Under the pieces are notes generated by a model that saw nothing but the letters and a program-made list of their open reading frames with translations, ran no database searches and was not told the origin of the DNA. Below are positions 31,384 to 40,928 of a stretch of 44,706 nt of DNA, piece after piece; positions within the stretch are counted from its first letter, which is position 1, and the number at the start of each line of letters is the position of its first letter. The position numbers were made by a program, and so were the translations under genes. The stretch spans positions 1 through 44,706 of the forward strand of contig JBNKFQ010000143.1 of the NCBI GenBank assembly GCA_050289385.1, written 5' to 3'. The DNA comes from JBNKFQ01 sp050289385 (GTDB taxonomy: Bacteria; Pseudomonadota; Gammaproteobacteria; Pseudomonadales; Porticoccaceae).

Positions 31384-33816
31384 TTAAAATGTATTACCCA
31401 GAGAGAACTGGAACACTTCCTTCTCATCCAGTTCATTGCCATTCAGGGGCATGGAAATACTAAAAGTAATCGGCCCAAAACCACTTAGCCATGTGGCGCC
31501 GACACCCACCGAGTAGCGAAGTTCGCCAGCATCCGGGCTATAACAGTTGATCTGCGGTGGCACATCCAGAATATTATCAGGATCCAGAGGGTCGGTGACC
31601 GTGCGATTACCACCGCACTCAGTATCAAACACGTTGCCGGCATCAAAGAAAAAACTGGCCTGAACAGAGCGCTGGTCTTTCAAAAATGGCAAGGGGAAAA
31701 TCAGCTCGGCACTGGCCTCAACCAGGGTGTTGCCACCAAACGGGTCGGTATTATCCTTGGTTAATTTAGTTCCTGGATTAATGATGCCAAATCGGGTTCT
31801 TTCCGTCCTCGGACCAAGACCATTTCTCTCGAAACCCCGAACCGAATTATATCCACCGGCGTAGAAGTTTTTATAAAAAGGCAGGCGGTCGGTATCGCCA
31901 AGACCATCCCCGTAACCGATCTCTGTGCGCAACCGCAGCGACCAGCCATCAAACATTTTGAACAGGCGCCCCAGAGGAAAAAACTTCTGCCCGGAATAGG
32001 TAATCTTGTAATATGACAGGTCGTCTATCAGTGCGGGCACCACTTCCAGCTGCAAACGCTGTGAAGCACCGTCTGTCGCAAATACACCTCTGTTCAGGGT
32101 TGAACGCTGCCATCCGAGATTAAACGACAACAAATTGTTCTCATCACCGCTTTGCTCACGAAAGAGTAAAATTTCTTTCGATACAAATTCAGAAAACCTG
32201 TCCGAGACATCAATCGCCAGGTTTTCGAATCCTATGCCGTAACTCAAACGCTCTATCTCAGACAGCGGGTAGCTGAAATTCAGGTTCATCCCTATGCTGT
32301 CGGTTTCGTAACTGGTCAGGTTCAGTTCAGCAAAGTCACTGGTGCGGGCAAAAATACCAAATCCTGCACTCACGCCATCTACTGTAAAATACGGGTCGGT
32401 GTAGTTAAGGCCTATACGCGTTTGAAAGTCACTCCGGTTGAGGGAAATACCAACTTGTTTGCCTGTGCCCAGCGCATTGTCTTCCTGATAATTTGCCCCC
32501 AGCACCAAACCTGCCGTCTGGGAAAAACCCAAGGTAGCACCCACGCTACCGGAGGCCTGCTCTTCAATGCTATAGATCACGTCGATCTGATCATTGGTGC
32601 CAGCGACTTCCGGCGTCTCCACCTTCACATCCGGTTTGACAAACCGGGTCCGCTCCAAACGCAGCTTGCCCATCTCGATCTTTGAGTTGGACGCAACAGC
32701 GCCTTCCATTTGACGCATTTCCCGGCGCAAGACATCGTCAGCGGTTTTGGTGTTGCCACGAAACTCAAGGCGGCGCACATAAACCCGCTTGCCCGGATTG
32801 ACAAAGAACGTGATGTTGGCCGTATTATTTTCCTCGTCTATTTCAGGTTGTCCCTGAACTTCAGCAAAGGCATAACCGTCGTTGCCCAGACGCTGAGTAA
32901 TATATTGACTGGTGGTCGTCATCAGCACCTGCGAGAACGTCTGACCTTCGCGCAGAACAATCAGGCGACGAATCTCTTCTTCCGGCACCACCAGCTCGCC
33001 CGCCAAGTCAATTTTTTCGATTTTATAGACATCACCTTCTGTGATGTTTACCGTGATATAAACCGATTCCTTGCTCGGGCTCACCGCCACCTGGGTAGAG
33101 TCGATAGAAAAGCGCAAATAACCGCGGTCCTTGTACCAGGACTCCAGACGCTCCAGGTCACCGGAAAGCTTTTCTCTCGCGTATTGATCGTCTTTCTTTA
33201 TCCAGGACAGCCAACCGGTGGTTCTCAGTTCAAAGCTGTCCAGCAGTTCTTCCTCGTCAAAATCGTGATTGCCAACAATATTGATGTGCTTGATCGCAGC
33301 AACATCACCTTCGTCGATATCCAGGTCCACCGCGACGCGGTTACGGGGCAAATCCTTTACGTCGGTTTTAACCGATGATCCGTAACGACCCTGCGACACA
33401 TACTGCCGCTGAAGCTCCTGAACCATACCCTCAAGAATCTCCTGCTTGAAGATCTGCCCCTCTGACAACCCGTTGTCACGCAACGCCGTCATCAGCTCTT
33501 CGGTTTTGATTGCCTTGTTACCTTCGATATTGATTTCCGCTACCGCCGGGCGCTCCTTCAATTTGATGACGAGAACACCATCGTCTTCGGCCAGCGCCAC
33601 GTCGCTGAAATAACCTGTGCGAAACAGGCTGCGAGTCGCTCGTCGCAGAGCGCTGTCATCGATGACATCACCAACGTTAACCGGAAAAGACGCAAACACC
33701 GTACCGGCAGATACGCGCTGCAGGCCCTCAAGGCGAATATCCCGAACTTCAAAAACTTTGGCCATTGCCGAACTGGATAGCACAAGAAACAGTAAAAACA
33801 GATTAAGACGCTTCAT
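31384..33816 (-). CDS. bamA: Outer membrane protein assembly factor BamA
   Basis: An 810-residue protein. A signal peptide (MKRLNLFLLFLVLSSSAMA) is followed by five POTRA domains from KVFEVRDIRLEGLQRVSAGTVF to about residue 420 and a beta-barrel ending in FQFSLGNTF, the C-terminal Phe signature. The loop 6 motif VRGFERNGLGPRT (V/I-R-G-F/Y) is present. It inserts barrel proteins into the outer membrane. ATG at 33814-33816 is selected because it begins the signal peptide. Upstream is rseP, with a 214-base spacer holding only a small TGGCC/GGCCA hairpin. Confidence 0.97.
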   Translation of the reverse strand: MKRLNLFLLFLVLSSSAMAKVFEVRDIRLEGLQRVSAGTVFASFPVNVGDVIDDSALRRATRSLFRTGYFSDVALAEDDGVLVIKLKERPAVAEINIEGNKAIKTEELMTALRDNGLSEGQIFKQEILEGMVQELQRQYVSQGRYGSSVKTDVKDLPRNRVAVDLDIDEGDVAAIKHINIVGNHDFDEEELLDSFELRTTGWLSWIKKDDQYAREKLSGDLERLESWYKDRGYLRFSIDSTQVAVSPSKESVYITVNITEGDVYKIEKIDLAGELVVPEEEIRRLIVLREGQTFSQVLMTTTSQYITQRLGNDGYAFAEVQGQPEIDEENNTANITFFVNPGKRVYVRRLEFRGNTKTADDVLRREMRQMEGAVASNSKIEMGKLRLERTRFVKPDVKVETPEVAGTNDQIDVIYSIEEQASGSVGATLGFSQTAGLVLGANYQEDNALGTGKQVGISLNRSDFQTRIGLNYTDPYFTVDGVSAGFGIFARTSDFAELNLTSYETDSIGMNLNFSYPLSEIERLSYGIGFENLAIDVSDRFSEFVSKEILLFREQSGDENNLLSFNLGWQRSTLNRGVFATDGASQRLQLEVVPALIDDLSYYKITYSGQKFFPLGRLFKMFDGWSLRLRTEIGYGDGLGDTDRLPFYKNFYAGGYNSVRGFERNGLGPRTERTRFGIINPGTKLTKDNTDPFGGNTLVEASAELIFPLPFLKDQRSVQASFFFDAGNVFDTECGGNRTVTDPLDPDNILDVPPQINCYSPDAGELRYSVGVGATWLSGFGPITFSISMPLNGNELDEKEVFQFSLGNTF

Positions 33817-34030
33817 ATATAGGCAATCATTCGTTGTTAGTCTTGTAAACACTTCCAAACATACACCACTCCCTTGCGGTGACCGTTCCAGAAACAGCCC
33901 GTAACGTCATGCCAGTCTGAACATGAAGATATACGTGCCCGAAACTCGCTGTTCGCATACGACATCACCCGCTGCGCTGGCCTCCCTGTGGCCACACTGG
34001 AATCACTGCGTTCGGAATTGTCCTTTTTTA

Positions 34031-35395
34031 TTAGAGTCGCATAAAGTCATTGTACAGAGCGAAAATCATCAGCCCTACAACCATAAACAACCCCACCCTG
34101 TACCCCAACATCTGTATTTTTTCTGACACCGGGCTGCCCTTGATGGCTTCGACGATGTAGTACATCAAATGCCCCCCGTCCAAAACCGGAATCGGCAACA
34201 GATTCAGCACCCCCAGGCTGACACTGAGCAGCGCCATAAACTTGAGGAAATACACCAGGCCGTACTCAGCGGTTTGGCCCGCCACTTTAGCAATGGTGAT
34301 AGGTCCACTCAAGTGTTTCGCCGAAATGTGGCCCGTTACCATTTTTTTCAGTGTGCTGAGCATCATCATCGAGGTTTCACCCGTCTGGGCCAATGCCTTG
34401 CTGATAGCCGTCAGAGGTGAATAAGAGGTTGAGCGCCGCATGGCTTCGGGCCACGACAGGGTTTGCGGTTGAATCCCCATGCCAATTCGACCTGTCTGGT
34501 GACCATTTTCATCGGTCACGGTATCGAGAGTCGCCTCTGCAACCAGGGTTTCAGAGCCCCGCTCCACCTCTACAGAGATGGTTTGACCGGGTCTCTTTGC
34601 GAGAAAATCAACCCATTCATTCCAGGTCGATATGGCCTGGCCATCTGCACTGATGACGCGATCCCCTGCTTTCAGCCCGGCCCTTTCGGCAGGGCTGTCC
34701 CCCAAAATTTCACCTGCAATCGGCAGCGCCTGTGGGCGAAACGGTTTCAGACCAATGCCGCGCAAAAGATCGGGAGACTCACTGCTGCCCATCCACTCAT
34801 CGAGTTCGCCAACATAGGTGTATTCAGCGCTGGAATCGGGGTCGGATACTGTAAATTGAATTTCGCCGGTTTCTCCGATGCGACGTACCAGGCGTTCCTG
34901 CAAGCGTTGCAGAGTCGGTGTCGGCACACCGTCCACGGCCACGATCTCCTGCCCCACCTCCAGGCCAGCCCTGGCCATAACAGAGTCGGGCAATACCTCA
35001 CCCACAATCGGTGCGATGCCGGCAACACCGTGCACAAACACGACCCAGTACGCCACCACAGCCAACACAAAGTTAGCCACAGGCCCGGCCACAACAACCG
35101 CCATACGTTGCCACACAGGCTTGCGGTTAAAGGCATAGGGCAAATCGGCTTCGTCTACTTCGTCCTCGCGCTCGTCCACCATGCGCACATAACCGCCCAG
35201 CGGCAGCCAGGCGATAACAAATTCGGTGCCAGTCTTGTCCGTCCAGCGCAATATGGGTTTACCAAATCCAATGGAAAACCGGAGCACCTTGACACCACAA
35301 CGCCGCGCTACCCAGAAGTGCCCGAACTCATGAAAACTGACCAATACGCCCAGCGCGACAATGGTAAAAAAAATGGTGTTTATATAACCCGTCAA
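34031..35395 (-). CDS. rseP: RIP zinc metalloprotease RseP
   Basis: A 454-residue site-2 protease that cleaves anti-sigma factor RseA and signal-peptide remnants. The zinc motif HEFGH is in the first membrane segment (LGVLVSFHEFGHFWVARRCGVKVLRFSIGFGKP). Two tandem PDZ domains follow (GVAGIAPIVGEVLPDSVMARAGLEVGQEIVAVDG and GEILGDSPAERAGLKAGDRVISADG), then the second active-site motif NLLPIPVLDGGHLMYY. The start is TTG (35393-35395), 6 bases after the dxr stop, with GAGG upstream. Confidence 0.96.
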   Translation of the reverse strand: MTGYINTIFFTIVALGVLVSFHEFGHFWVARRCGVKVLRFSIGFGKPILRWTDKTGTEFVIAWLPLGGYVRMVDEREDEVDEADLPYAFNRKPVWQRMAVVVAGPVANFVLAVVAYWVVFVHGVAGIAPIVGEVLPDSVMARAGLEVGQEIVAVDGVPTPTLQRLQERLVRRIGETGEIQFTVSDPDSSAEYTYVGELDEWMGSSESPDLLRGIGLKPFRPQALPIAGEILGDSPAERAGLKAGDRVISADGQAISTWNEWVDFLAKRPGQTISVEVERGSETLVAEATLDTVTDENGHQTGRIGMGIQPQTLSWPEAMRRSTSYSPLTAISKALAQTGETSMMMLSTLKKMVTGHISAKHLSGPITIAKVAGQTAEYGLVYFLKFMALLSVSLGVLNLLPIPVLDGGHLMYYIVEAIKGSPVSEKIQMLGYRVGLFMVVGLMIFALYNDFMRL

Positions 35396-35401
35396 CCTGT
35401 A

Positions 35402-36568
35402 TTACCTCTTGATTACTTGCAGAGCACGCTGGCGCGCCACTTTATCAGCCCTTTGGACTTCGTCAAGTACTTCTGGTTCACCGCGATCCCAACTCTGCAG
35501 AACGGAGTCCACTACGGCACAAATATCAGTAAAGGCAATTCGGCGCTCCAGAAACGCCTCCACGGCGACCTCGTTGGCGGCATTGAGAGCCGTACTCACA
35601 TCACCACCAGCCTCTGCAGCCTGGCGGGCCAGCCGCAGACACGAAAAGCGATTCTCGTCCGGCGCTTCAAAATCAAGGCGGGCCGTGGCGACAACATCGA
35701 GCGGTGAAACACCCGACTCTATACGCTGCGGCCAGGCCAAAGCGTGTGCAATAGGCGTGCGCATATCGGGATTGCCGAGTTGCGCAAGCACCGAACCGTC
35801 GAGGTACTCGACCATGGAATGAATAACGCTTTGAGGGTGGATAACCACCTCGATATCGGCCGGTGCGACATCAAACAGCCAGCAAGCTTCAATCAACTCC
35901 AGCCCCTTGTTCATCATGGTTGCCGAGTCCACTGAAATTTTACGCCCCATGTCCCAGTTCGGATGGGCGCAGGCCTGGTCGGGTGTTTTTGCCGACAGCT
36001 CATCGAGCGGTGTGGTGCGAAATGGCCCTCCAGATCCGGTCAGCAAAATCTTTCGCACACCCGCTGCCGGTAATTGGCTTGCCGGGGGCAGGCATTGAAA
36101 AATGGCGTTATGTTCGCTATCGACCGGCAGCAATTCGGCTTGCCCACTGCGCACGGCCTCCATAAACAGACCACCGGCCATGACCAGCGATTCCTTGTTG
36201 GCCAACAATATCCGCTTACCGCTGCTGGCGGCAGACAACGCTGGCAACAGGCCCGCGGAGCCGACGATGGCGGCAATCACCGTATCAATATCATCGGCAG
36301 AAGCCACTCGCGAAAGCGCATTCTCTCCCCACAGTACCTCGGTATCGCACCCTTCGAGCAAAGCCTGCAAGCGCGTCGCCGACTCGCTGCCGGTTACCAC
36401 TGCGTAAGCGGGGTGAAATTGCCGACACTGTTCAGCAAGCCGTTCGATGCGACTGTTGCCAGTCAAGGCAAACACCTTGTAACTTTCGGGGTGACGGGCA
36501 ATCACATCCAGCGCACTGACGCCAATAGAACCCGTTGAACCCAGTATGGTGAGGGTTCGCCTGGTCAC
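35402..36568 (-). CDS. dxr: 1-deoxy-D-xylulose 5-phosphate reductoisomerase
   Basis: A 388-residue MEP-pathway enzyme. It has the NADPH loop TILGSTGSIGVSALDVIARHPESY, AAIVGSAGLLPALSAASSGKRILLANKESLVMAG, the metal site LLPVDSEHNAIFQCL, LLTGSGGPFRTTPL, HPNWDMGRKISVDSATMMNKGLELIEA and VIHPQSVIHSMVEY. I prefer the GTG at 36566-36568 (AAAGGT just upstream, giving TRRTLTILGSTGSIG); an ATG at 36619 overlapping the cdsA stop would add 17 residues. Confidence 0.95.
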   Translation of the reverse strand: MTRRTLTILGSTGSIGVSALDVIARHPESYKVFALTGNSRIERLAEQCRQFHPAYAVVTGSESATRLQALLEGCDTEVLWGENALSRVASADDIDTVIAAIVGSAGLLPALSAASSGKRILLANKESLVMAGGLFMEAVRSGQAELLPVDSEHNAIFQCLPPASQLPAAGVRKILLTGSGGPFRTTPLDELSAKTPDQACAHPNWDMGRKISVDSATMMNKGLELIEACWLFDVAPADIEVVIHPQSVIHSMVEYLDGSVLAQLGNPDMRTPIAHALAWPQRIESGVSPLDVVATARLDFEAPDENRFSCLRLARQAAEAGGDVSTALNAANEVAVEAFLERRIAFTDICAVVDSVLQSWDRGEPEVLDEVQRADKVARQRALQVIKR

Positions 36569-36615
36569 ATTACCTTTTGGACAGAATGAGTTCCCGTCAG
36601 AAGATTCCATGTTGG

Positions 36616-37557
36616 TCATACCAATGTGATCGAATCCCCGAGAAGAAGATAAAGCAGAGTAAAGGTGGGAAAAGCGGCAGTCATGCCATCCACTCGATCC
36701 AGAATACCACCGTGGCCGGGCAACAAATGGCCGCTGTCCTTAACATCGCGCTGGCGTTTGACCATACTCTCTACCAAATCACCCAGCACCGATGCGCACG
36801 CCGTTACCCCGACCAAACCCGCCAGCAGAGTCGATTGCCCCATGTCAGCTTCAAATGCAACAGATGTAACCAGCACCAACACCGCGTTGGCCAGCAGGCC
36901 ACCAACAAAGCCTGCCCAAGTCTTGCCCGGGCTTACTTGTGGAGCCAATTTACGTCGCCCGAAAATTTTGCCAGCCACATAACCACCGGTATCCATCAAA
37001 ACGACAATCATTACCACAAACAACACGACCGGCACACCAGCTCCCGGATCAATCAACAACAGCGACAGCGAAACCCATGTGGGGACCAGCACAAAACTTC
37101 CCATCAGGGCCTTTACCCAGGAGTTGCCCCACAATATGGCACTGGAGGGAAACCCCTGCATCCACAATAACGCTATTGCCCACCAGACACAGGCACTGGC
37201 CAGGAAACGAATCTGGATTTCAGGCGCACTATCAACCAGATACAAGGCGGCCACTATCAATAAACCGGCAGTAAAACCAACATACGCCAGGCGCATGGTG
37301 AGGCGACGAAATCCGGCCAGGTTGGCCCACTCCCAGGCTGCTAACAGGACTACCAGACCAATAAACAAACTAAAATTGCGGGGCGATAACAGCACAAGAG
37401 CCCCAAAAAATACCGCAACCAGTGCTATTGCTGTGACAATTCTCTGTCGCAAGGGATGCTGTGTAACCGCTTTGTCAGTTGAAATGTGATTTTCCCCTGA
37501 CAATGGTTCGTCAACGTTTTGCAGGGCAACCCCTTTATTGACTGCAGGTTTACGCAC
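36616..37557 (-). CDS. cdsA: Phosphatidate cytidylyltransferase
   Basis: An integral membrane enzyme of about 313 residues that makes CDP-diacylglycerol. It has multiple membrane segments from RIVTAIALVAVFFGALVLL onward and the family signature near the end (VSPGKTWAGFVGG and the SVLGDLVESMVKRQRDVKDSGHLLPGHGGILDRVDG stretch). Usual CdsA begins near LRQRIVTA; here 35-40 hydrophilic residues precede it. GTG at 37555-37557 overlaps the uppS stop (GTGCGTAA) and has AAAGG upstream; a GTG ten codons earlier is an alternative. Confidence 0.93.
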   Translation of the reverse strand: MRKPAVNKGVALQNVDEPLSGENHISTDKAVTQHPLRQRIVTAIALVAVFFGALVLLSPRNFSLFIGLVVLLAAWEWANLAGFRRLTMRLAYVGFTAGLLIVAALYLVDSAPEIQIRFLASACVWWAIALLWMQGFPSSAILWGNSWVKALMGSFVLVPTWVSLSLLLIDPGAGVPVVLFVVMIVVLMDTGGYVAGKIFGRRKLAPQVSPGKTWAGFVGGLLANAVLVLVTSVAFEADMGQSTLLAGLVGVTACASVLGDLVESMVKRQRDVKDSGHLLPGHGGILDRVDGMTAAFPTFTLLYLLLGDSITLV

Positions 37558-38311
37558 GCGCCTTTTCCCCTGCTTCAACCTGTTCACTTGTCATGCCAAA
37601 ACGACGCTGACGACGAAAATACTCGTGCACAGCGGCATCAAAAGAAGTGGCGTCAAAATCTGGCCAAAAAACATCCGTAAAATAGAATTCTGCATAGGCC
37701 ATCTGCCACAGAAGGAAGTTGCTGATACGCTGCTCCCCCGCTGTTCGAATGCACAAATCAACCGGCGGCAGATCTGCCAGCGCCATTTCACCCGCCATCA
37801 TTTGCTCATTGATTTCGGCGCTGCTCAATTCACCGGATTCCACTTTCATTGCCAGCTGGCGCGCTGCTTGCGCAATATCCCACTGGCCACCGTAATCGAC
37901 TGCGAGCACCAGGGTCCGCTCTCCGGCTCGCGTTTGTTCTTCTGCCATTTCAATCAACTTGCACAAGCGCGGACTGAAACGTTTACGCGAACCAATCACG
38001 CGCAGTCTTATACCACGATCCTGAAGGGGCTTGATCTCTTTTTTCAGGTAAGAAGCAAACAATGACATCAACCCCTGCACTTCCTGCGACGGACGGCGCC
38101 AGTTTTCACTGCTAAATGCAAATAATGTGAGTACTTCTATGCCGTGCCGCTTGCAGGCCTCAAACAGTTCGCGGACGCGCTCTGCCCCAGCCTGATGCCC
38201 GGACAGGCCCGGCAACCCCCGTTGACGGGCCCAGCGGTTGTTGCCGTCCATAATGACAGCGACATGCCGCAGGGGGTACTCGCAGAGATTAAGTGCCTCT
38301 GTTTCAGGCAT
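37550..38311 (-). CDS. uppS: Di-trans,poly-cis-undecaprenyl-diphosphate synthase
   Basis: A 253-residue cis-prenyltransferase that makes the C55 carrier lipid precursor. Motifs are HVAVIMDGNNRWARQRGLPGLSGHQAGAERVRE with the catalytic Asp, TLFAFSSENWRRPSQEVQGLM, LVLAVDYGGQWDI and DLCIRTAGEQRISNFLLWQMAYAEFYFTDVFWPDF. ATG at 38309-38311 is chosen; longer starts run into the repeat element upstream. Its product links with the DUF368 protein elsewhere in the window. Confidence 0.96.
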   Translation of the reverse strand: MPETEALNLCEYPLRHVAVIMDGNNRWARQRGLPGLSGHQAGAERVRELFEACKRHGIEVLTLFAFSSENWRRPSQEVQGLMSLFASYLKKEIKPLQDRGIRLRVIGSRKRFSPRLCKLIEMAEEQTRAGERTLVLAVDYGGQWDIAQAARQLAMKVESGELSSAEINEQMMAGEMALADLPPVDLCIRTAGEQRISNFLLWQMAYAEFYFTDVFWPDFDATSFDAAVHEYFRRQRRFGMTSEQVEAGEKARA

Positions 38312-38337
38312 GGTTATGCAGTTCCTCTGGCCATACC

Positions 38338-38439
38338 TCGCACGCCGCACGTCGTACGCCAGGCGAAAAACTTTCCATACGACCAGGCGCAGCGATGGCC
38401 TGAGTCTTGAGCGTGCGACATGCGATGTGCGACGTGCGA
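38338..38439. repeat. Heptamer inverted-repeat element between frr and uppS
   Basis: The left arm (38338-38359) has three units, TCGCACG, CCGCACG, TCGTACG. The right arm (38411-38439), read in reverse, has four, TCGCACG, TCGCACA, TCGCATG, TCGCACG; both then end in C. The length difference is exactly one heptamer. A core-like AGGCGCAGCGATGGC (38385-38399) lies 11 bases before the right arm. The element is 36 bases from the frr stop. Confidence 0.88.
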
Positions 38440-38475
38440 CTCATAGCGAAGAAGACGATACGCGTCATTCCCAAC

Positions 38476-39033
38476 CTAGATCTCCATCAGATCTTTTTCT
38501 TTAGCGGCCAGCATCTGATCCACCTCGCCGGTAAAGCGATCGGTAATCTTTTGAATATCCTCCTGAGCGCGATGTTCCTCGTCTTCGGTGATGTCTTTTT
38601 CTTTCAACAGGTCCTTGATATCGGACAACACATCACGACGGATGTTGCGAACGGAAACCCGCGCGGTTTCGGCCTCTTGTCTTGCCTGCCGGGTAAAACC
38701 CTTGCGTGTTTCCTCCGTCAGGGCCGGCATGGGTATACGGATGAGTTCACCGGATGTAGAGGGGTTGAGCCCCAATTCCGATTTCATAATGGCTTTTTCA
38801 ATTTCCGGTACAAGTGATTTTTCCCACACACTAATTCCCAGAGTGCGAGCATCCAGCACCGTGACACTGCCAATCTGGTTCAACGGAGTATCGGAGCCGT
38901 AGTATGAAACGGTAATGCCGTCCAGCAAACTGGGATGAGCACGCCCCGTTCGTATCTTTGCAAATGCGGAAACCAGGGCCTCTACGCTTTTTGCCATGCG
39001 CTCTTCGGCGTCTTTTTTGAGATCGTTGATCAT
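38476..39033 (-). CDS. frr: Ribosome recycling factor
   Basis: A 185-residue protein that splits post-termination ribosomes with EF-G. It reads MINDLKKDAEERMAKSVEALVSAFAKIRTGRAHPSLLDGITVSYYG, then SGELIRIPMPALTEETRKGFTRQARQEAE and the three-helix C-terminus. ATG at 39031-39033 has AGGGA upstream and matches family starts; the frame continues 25 codons upstream only because of a 12-base repeat array. Confidence 0.97.
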   Translation of the reverse strand: MINDLKKDAEERMAKSVEALVSAFAKIRTGRAHPSLLDGITVSYYGSDTPLNQIGSVTVLDARTLGISVWEKSLVPEIEKAIMKSELGLNPSTSGELIRIPMPALTEETRKGFTRQARQEAETARVSVRNIRRDVLSDIKDLLKEKDITEDEEHRAQEDIQKITDRFTGEVDQMLAAKEKDLMEI

Positions 39034-39042
39034 TTCATTATC

Positions 39043-39090
39043 CCTTTCGTTAACCCTTTCGTTAACCCTGTCATTAACCCTCTTCAATAA
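39043..39090. repeat. 12-base tandem array spanning the pyrH stop codon
   Basis: Two exact copies of CCTTTCGTTAAC (39043-39054, 39055-39066), then CCTGTCATTAAC and a degenerate CCTCTTCAATAA. The pyrH stop (39074-39076) is inside the third unit and the last pyrH residues I-E-E-G are in the fourth. It also forms the frr leader. Confidence 0.8.
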
Positions 39091-39811
39091 GAGTGCCTTC
39101 ATTACCACCTACCACGATACCGAGCAATGCACCCGGTTTTGACATGCGAAACACACGCATTGGCATATCGTGTTCGCGGCAAAGGCAAATGGCCGTAAGA
39201 TCCATAACACCCAGTTTCTTTTCCAGCGCCTCGTCGTAGGTCAAACGGTCGTACATCACTGCATCGGGGTTTTTCATCGGGTCGTCCGAATAAACACCAT
39301 CCACTTTGGTGGCTTTCAACACCAGCTCTGCGTCCACTTCAATACCCCGCAAGCAGGCAGCCGAATCGGTCGTAAAAAATGGATTGCCCGTACCGGCAGA
39401 AAAGATGACAACCTCTCCCTGATCGAGATATCGCATGGCCTTGCGACGATCATAGTGTTCCACTATTCCGCTCATGGGGATAGCCGACATAACGCGCGCC
39501 GAAATATTGGACCGATCGAGCGCATCGCGCATGGCCAGAGCATTCATTACCGTGGCCAGCATGCCCATATGGTCGCCCGTTACCCGCTCCATACCCGCTG
39601 CATTCAGGGCCTGCCCTCGAAACAGATTGCCGCCGCCAATTACCAGGCCAAGCTGCACACCAATACCCACCAACTGGCCAATTTCCAGAGCCATTCGGTC
39701 AAGCACCTTGGGGTCAATACCAAACCCCATTTCGCCCATCAGCTCTTCACCGCTGAGCTTTAGCAGAATACGTTTGAATTTTCGGTCTTTCGGCGTGGTT
39801 ACTGTTGGCAT
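39074..39811 (-). CDS. pyrH: UMP kinase
   Basis: A 245-residue bacterial-type uridylate kinase of the amino acid kinase fold. It shows FKRILLKLSGEELMGEMGFGIDP, GLVIGGGNLFRG, MERVTGDHMGMLATVMNALAMRDAL, VVIFSAGTGNPFFTTDSAACLRGIEV and MDLTAICLCREHDMPMRVF. The start has GGAG seven bases upstream. The C-terminal codons and stop lie in a 12-base tandem array. Order rpsB-tsf-pyrH-frr is conserved. Confidence 0.98.
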   Translation of the reverse strand: MPTVTTPKDRKFKRILLKLSGEELMGEMGFGIDPKVLDRMALEIGQLVGIGVQLGLVIGGGNLFRGQALNAAGMERVTGDHMGMLATVMNALAMRDALDRSNISARVMSAIPMSGIVEHYDRRKAMRYLDQGEVVIFSAGTGNPFFTTDSAACLRGIEVDAELVLKATKVDGVYSDDPMKNPDAVMYDRLTYDEALEKKLGVMDLTAICLCREHDMPMRVFRMSKPGALLGIVVGGNEGTLIEEG

Positions 39812-39843
39812 GGCATCTCCATACTGGCTGGAAGGTACTTTCT

Positions 39844-39869
39844 CAGTTATATCTGTCAGTTATATCTGT
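39844..39869. repeat. 13-base tandem duplication upstream of pyrH
   Basis: CAGTTATATCTGT occurs twice head to tail (39844-39856, 39857-39869), followed by a partial third copy (TGTTATGTCTG). It is in the tsf-pyrH spacer, about 33 bases upstream of the pyrH ATG. Confidence 0.75.
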
Positions 39870-39884
39870 TGTTATGTCTGCCCC

Positions 39885-39912
39885 AAATACAAAGAAGGGG
39901 CCAAACAGCCCC
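39885..39912 (-). terminator. Possible terminator between tsf and pyrH
   Basis: On the minus strand a GGGGC/GCCCC stem with a six-base loop is followed by TTCTTTGTATTT. The stem is short and the T tract broken, so it is probably a partial terminator that tunes pyrH relative to rpsB-tsf. Confidence 0.5.
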
Positions 39913-39982
39913 CGCATTGTACAGATTTTTAACAGATGTGCCTCATGTATGACACAGGTCCCGGCATCTCGCCGGTCAAACC

Positions 39983-40849
39983 TTAACCCTGCGCATTAAC
40001 CTGAGCGGCAACTTCCGCAGCGAAATCAGATTCTTCTACTTCAATGCCCTCGCCAACCTCAAAGCGCACAAAGGAAGAAACCTCGCCACCGGCATTGGCA
40101 ACCAGTTTGCCAACCTTGATATCAGGATCTTTTACAAAGGGTTGCTCCACCAGGCTGCTCTCTGACAAGAACTTGTTTACCCGACCAACAATCATCTTCT
40201 CGATAATTTCTTCCGGCTTGCCACTTTCGCGCGCCTGGGCTGCATAAATTTCTTTCTCTTTGGCAACCAAATCAGCTGGCATATCTTCGGGCTTGACCAC
40301 TTGCGGATTAACTGCAGCAATGTGCATCGCCACATCCTTCGCGAGTTCAGCATCGCCAGCGGTTAACGCTGTAATCACAGCAATGCGGTTATTGCTGTGG
40401 ACATAGCTGCCCACGACAGGTCCCTCAATAAACTGAATACGACGCACACCAATATTTTCGCCAATCTTCTGCACCAGAGCTTCACGAGCAGCTTCCAGTT
40501 CACCTGCCATCAACGCTGCGACATCACTTTGCCTTTCCGCAAACGCCTTGTTCAACACCTGATCAACAAAAGCCAGGAAGCCGTCATCGCGGGCAACGAA
40601 GTCTGTTTCACTGTTTACTTCAATGACAACAGCACTGGAATTGTCGTCGGCAACTTTTGCTGCAACAACACCGTCAGCCGCAGTGCGACTGGCCTTTTTA
40701 GCCGCCTTCATGCCACTGGATTTGCGCAACTCTTCAATTGCCTTGTCAATATCACCATCGGCTTCGGCCAGTGCCTTTTTGCACTCCATCATGCCGAGGC
40801 CGGTACGATCACGCAGTTCTTTCACCATAGAAGCAGAGATTGCCGCCAT
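39983..40849 (-). CDS. tsf: Elongation factor Ts
   Basis: A 288-residue nucleotide exchange factor for EF-Tu. The N-terminal domain is SASMVKELRDRTGLGMMECKKALAEADGDIDKAIEELRKSSG, with VIEVNSETDFVARDDGF in the core and a dimerisation region with VVGSYVHSNNRIAVITAL and AMHIAAVNPQ. AGGAC lies upstream of the ATG at 40847-40849. It is downstream of rpsB with a hairpin between. Confidence 0.97.
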   Translation of the reverse strand: MAAISASMVKELRDRTGLGMMECKKALAEADGDIDKAIEELRKSSGMKAAKKASRTAADGVVAAKVADDNSSAVVIEVNSETDFVARDDGFLAFVDQVLNKAFAERQSDVAALMAGELEAAREALVQKIGENIGVRRIQFIEGPVVGSYVHSNNRIAVITALTAGDAELAKDVAMHIAAVNPQVVKPEDMPADLVAKEKEIYAAQARESGKPEEIIEKMIVGRVNKFLSESSLVEQPFVKDPDIKVGKLVANAGGEVSSFVRFEVGEGIEVEESDFAAEVAAQVNAQG

Positions 40850-40928
40850 TTAATTGTCCTCAAATACGTTTGCTTTCAATGCTGACCAAAGGTCAGAACC
40901 TTGAAAAAGGATTTTGGAAAAAGTTTTG

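Noticed and set aside
34463..35707. Long open frame on the plus strand opposite rseP and dxr
   Set aside because: It is antisense to two clearly identified genes, crosses their boundary and has no protein-family features. Similar long antisense frames at 830-1756, 24010-25119 and 40914-42062 were rejected for the same reason.
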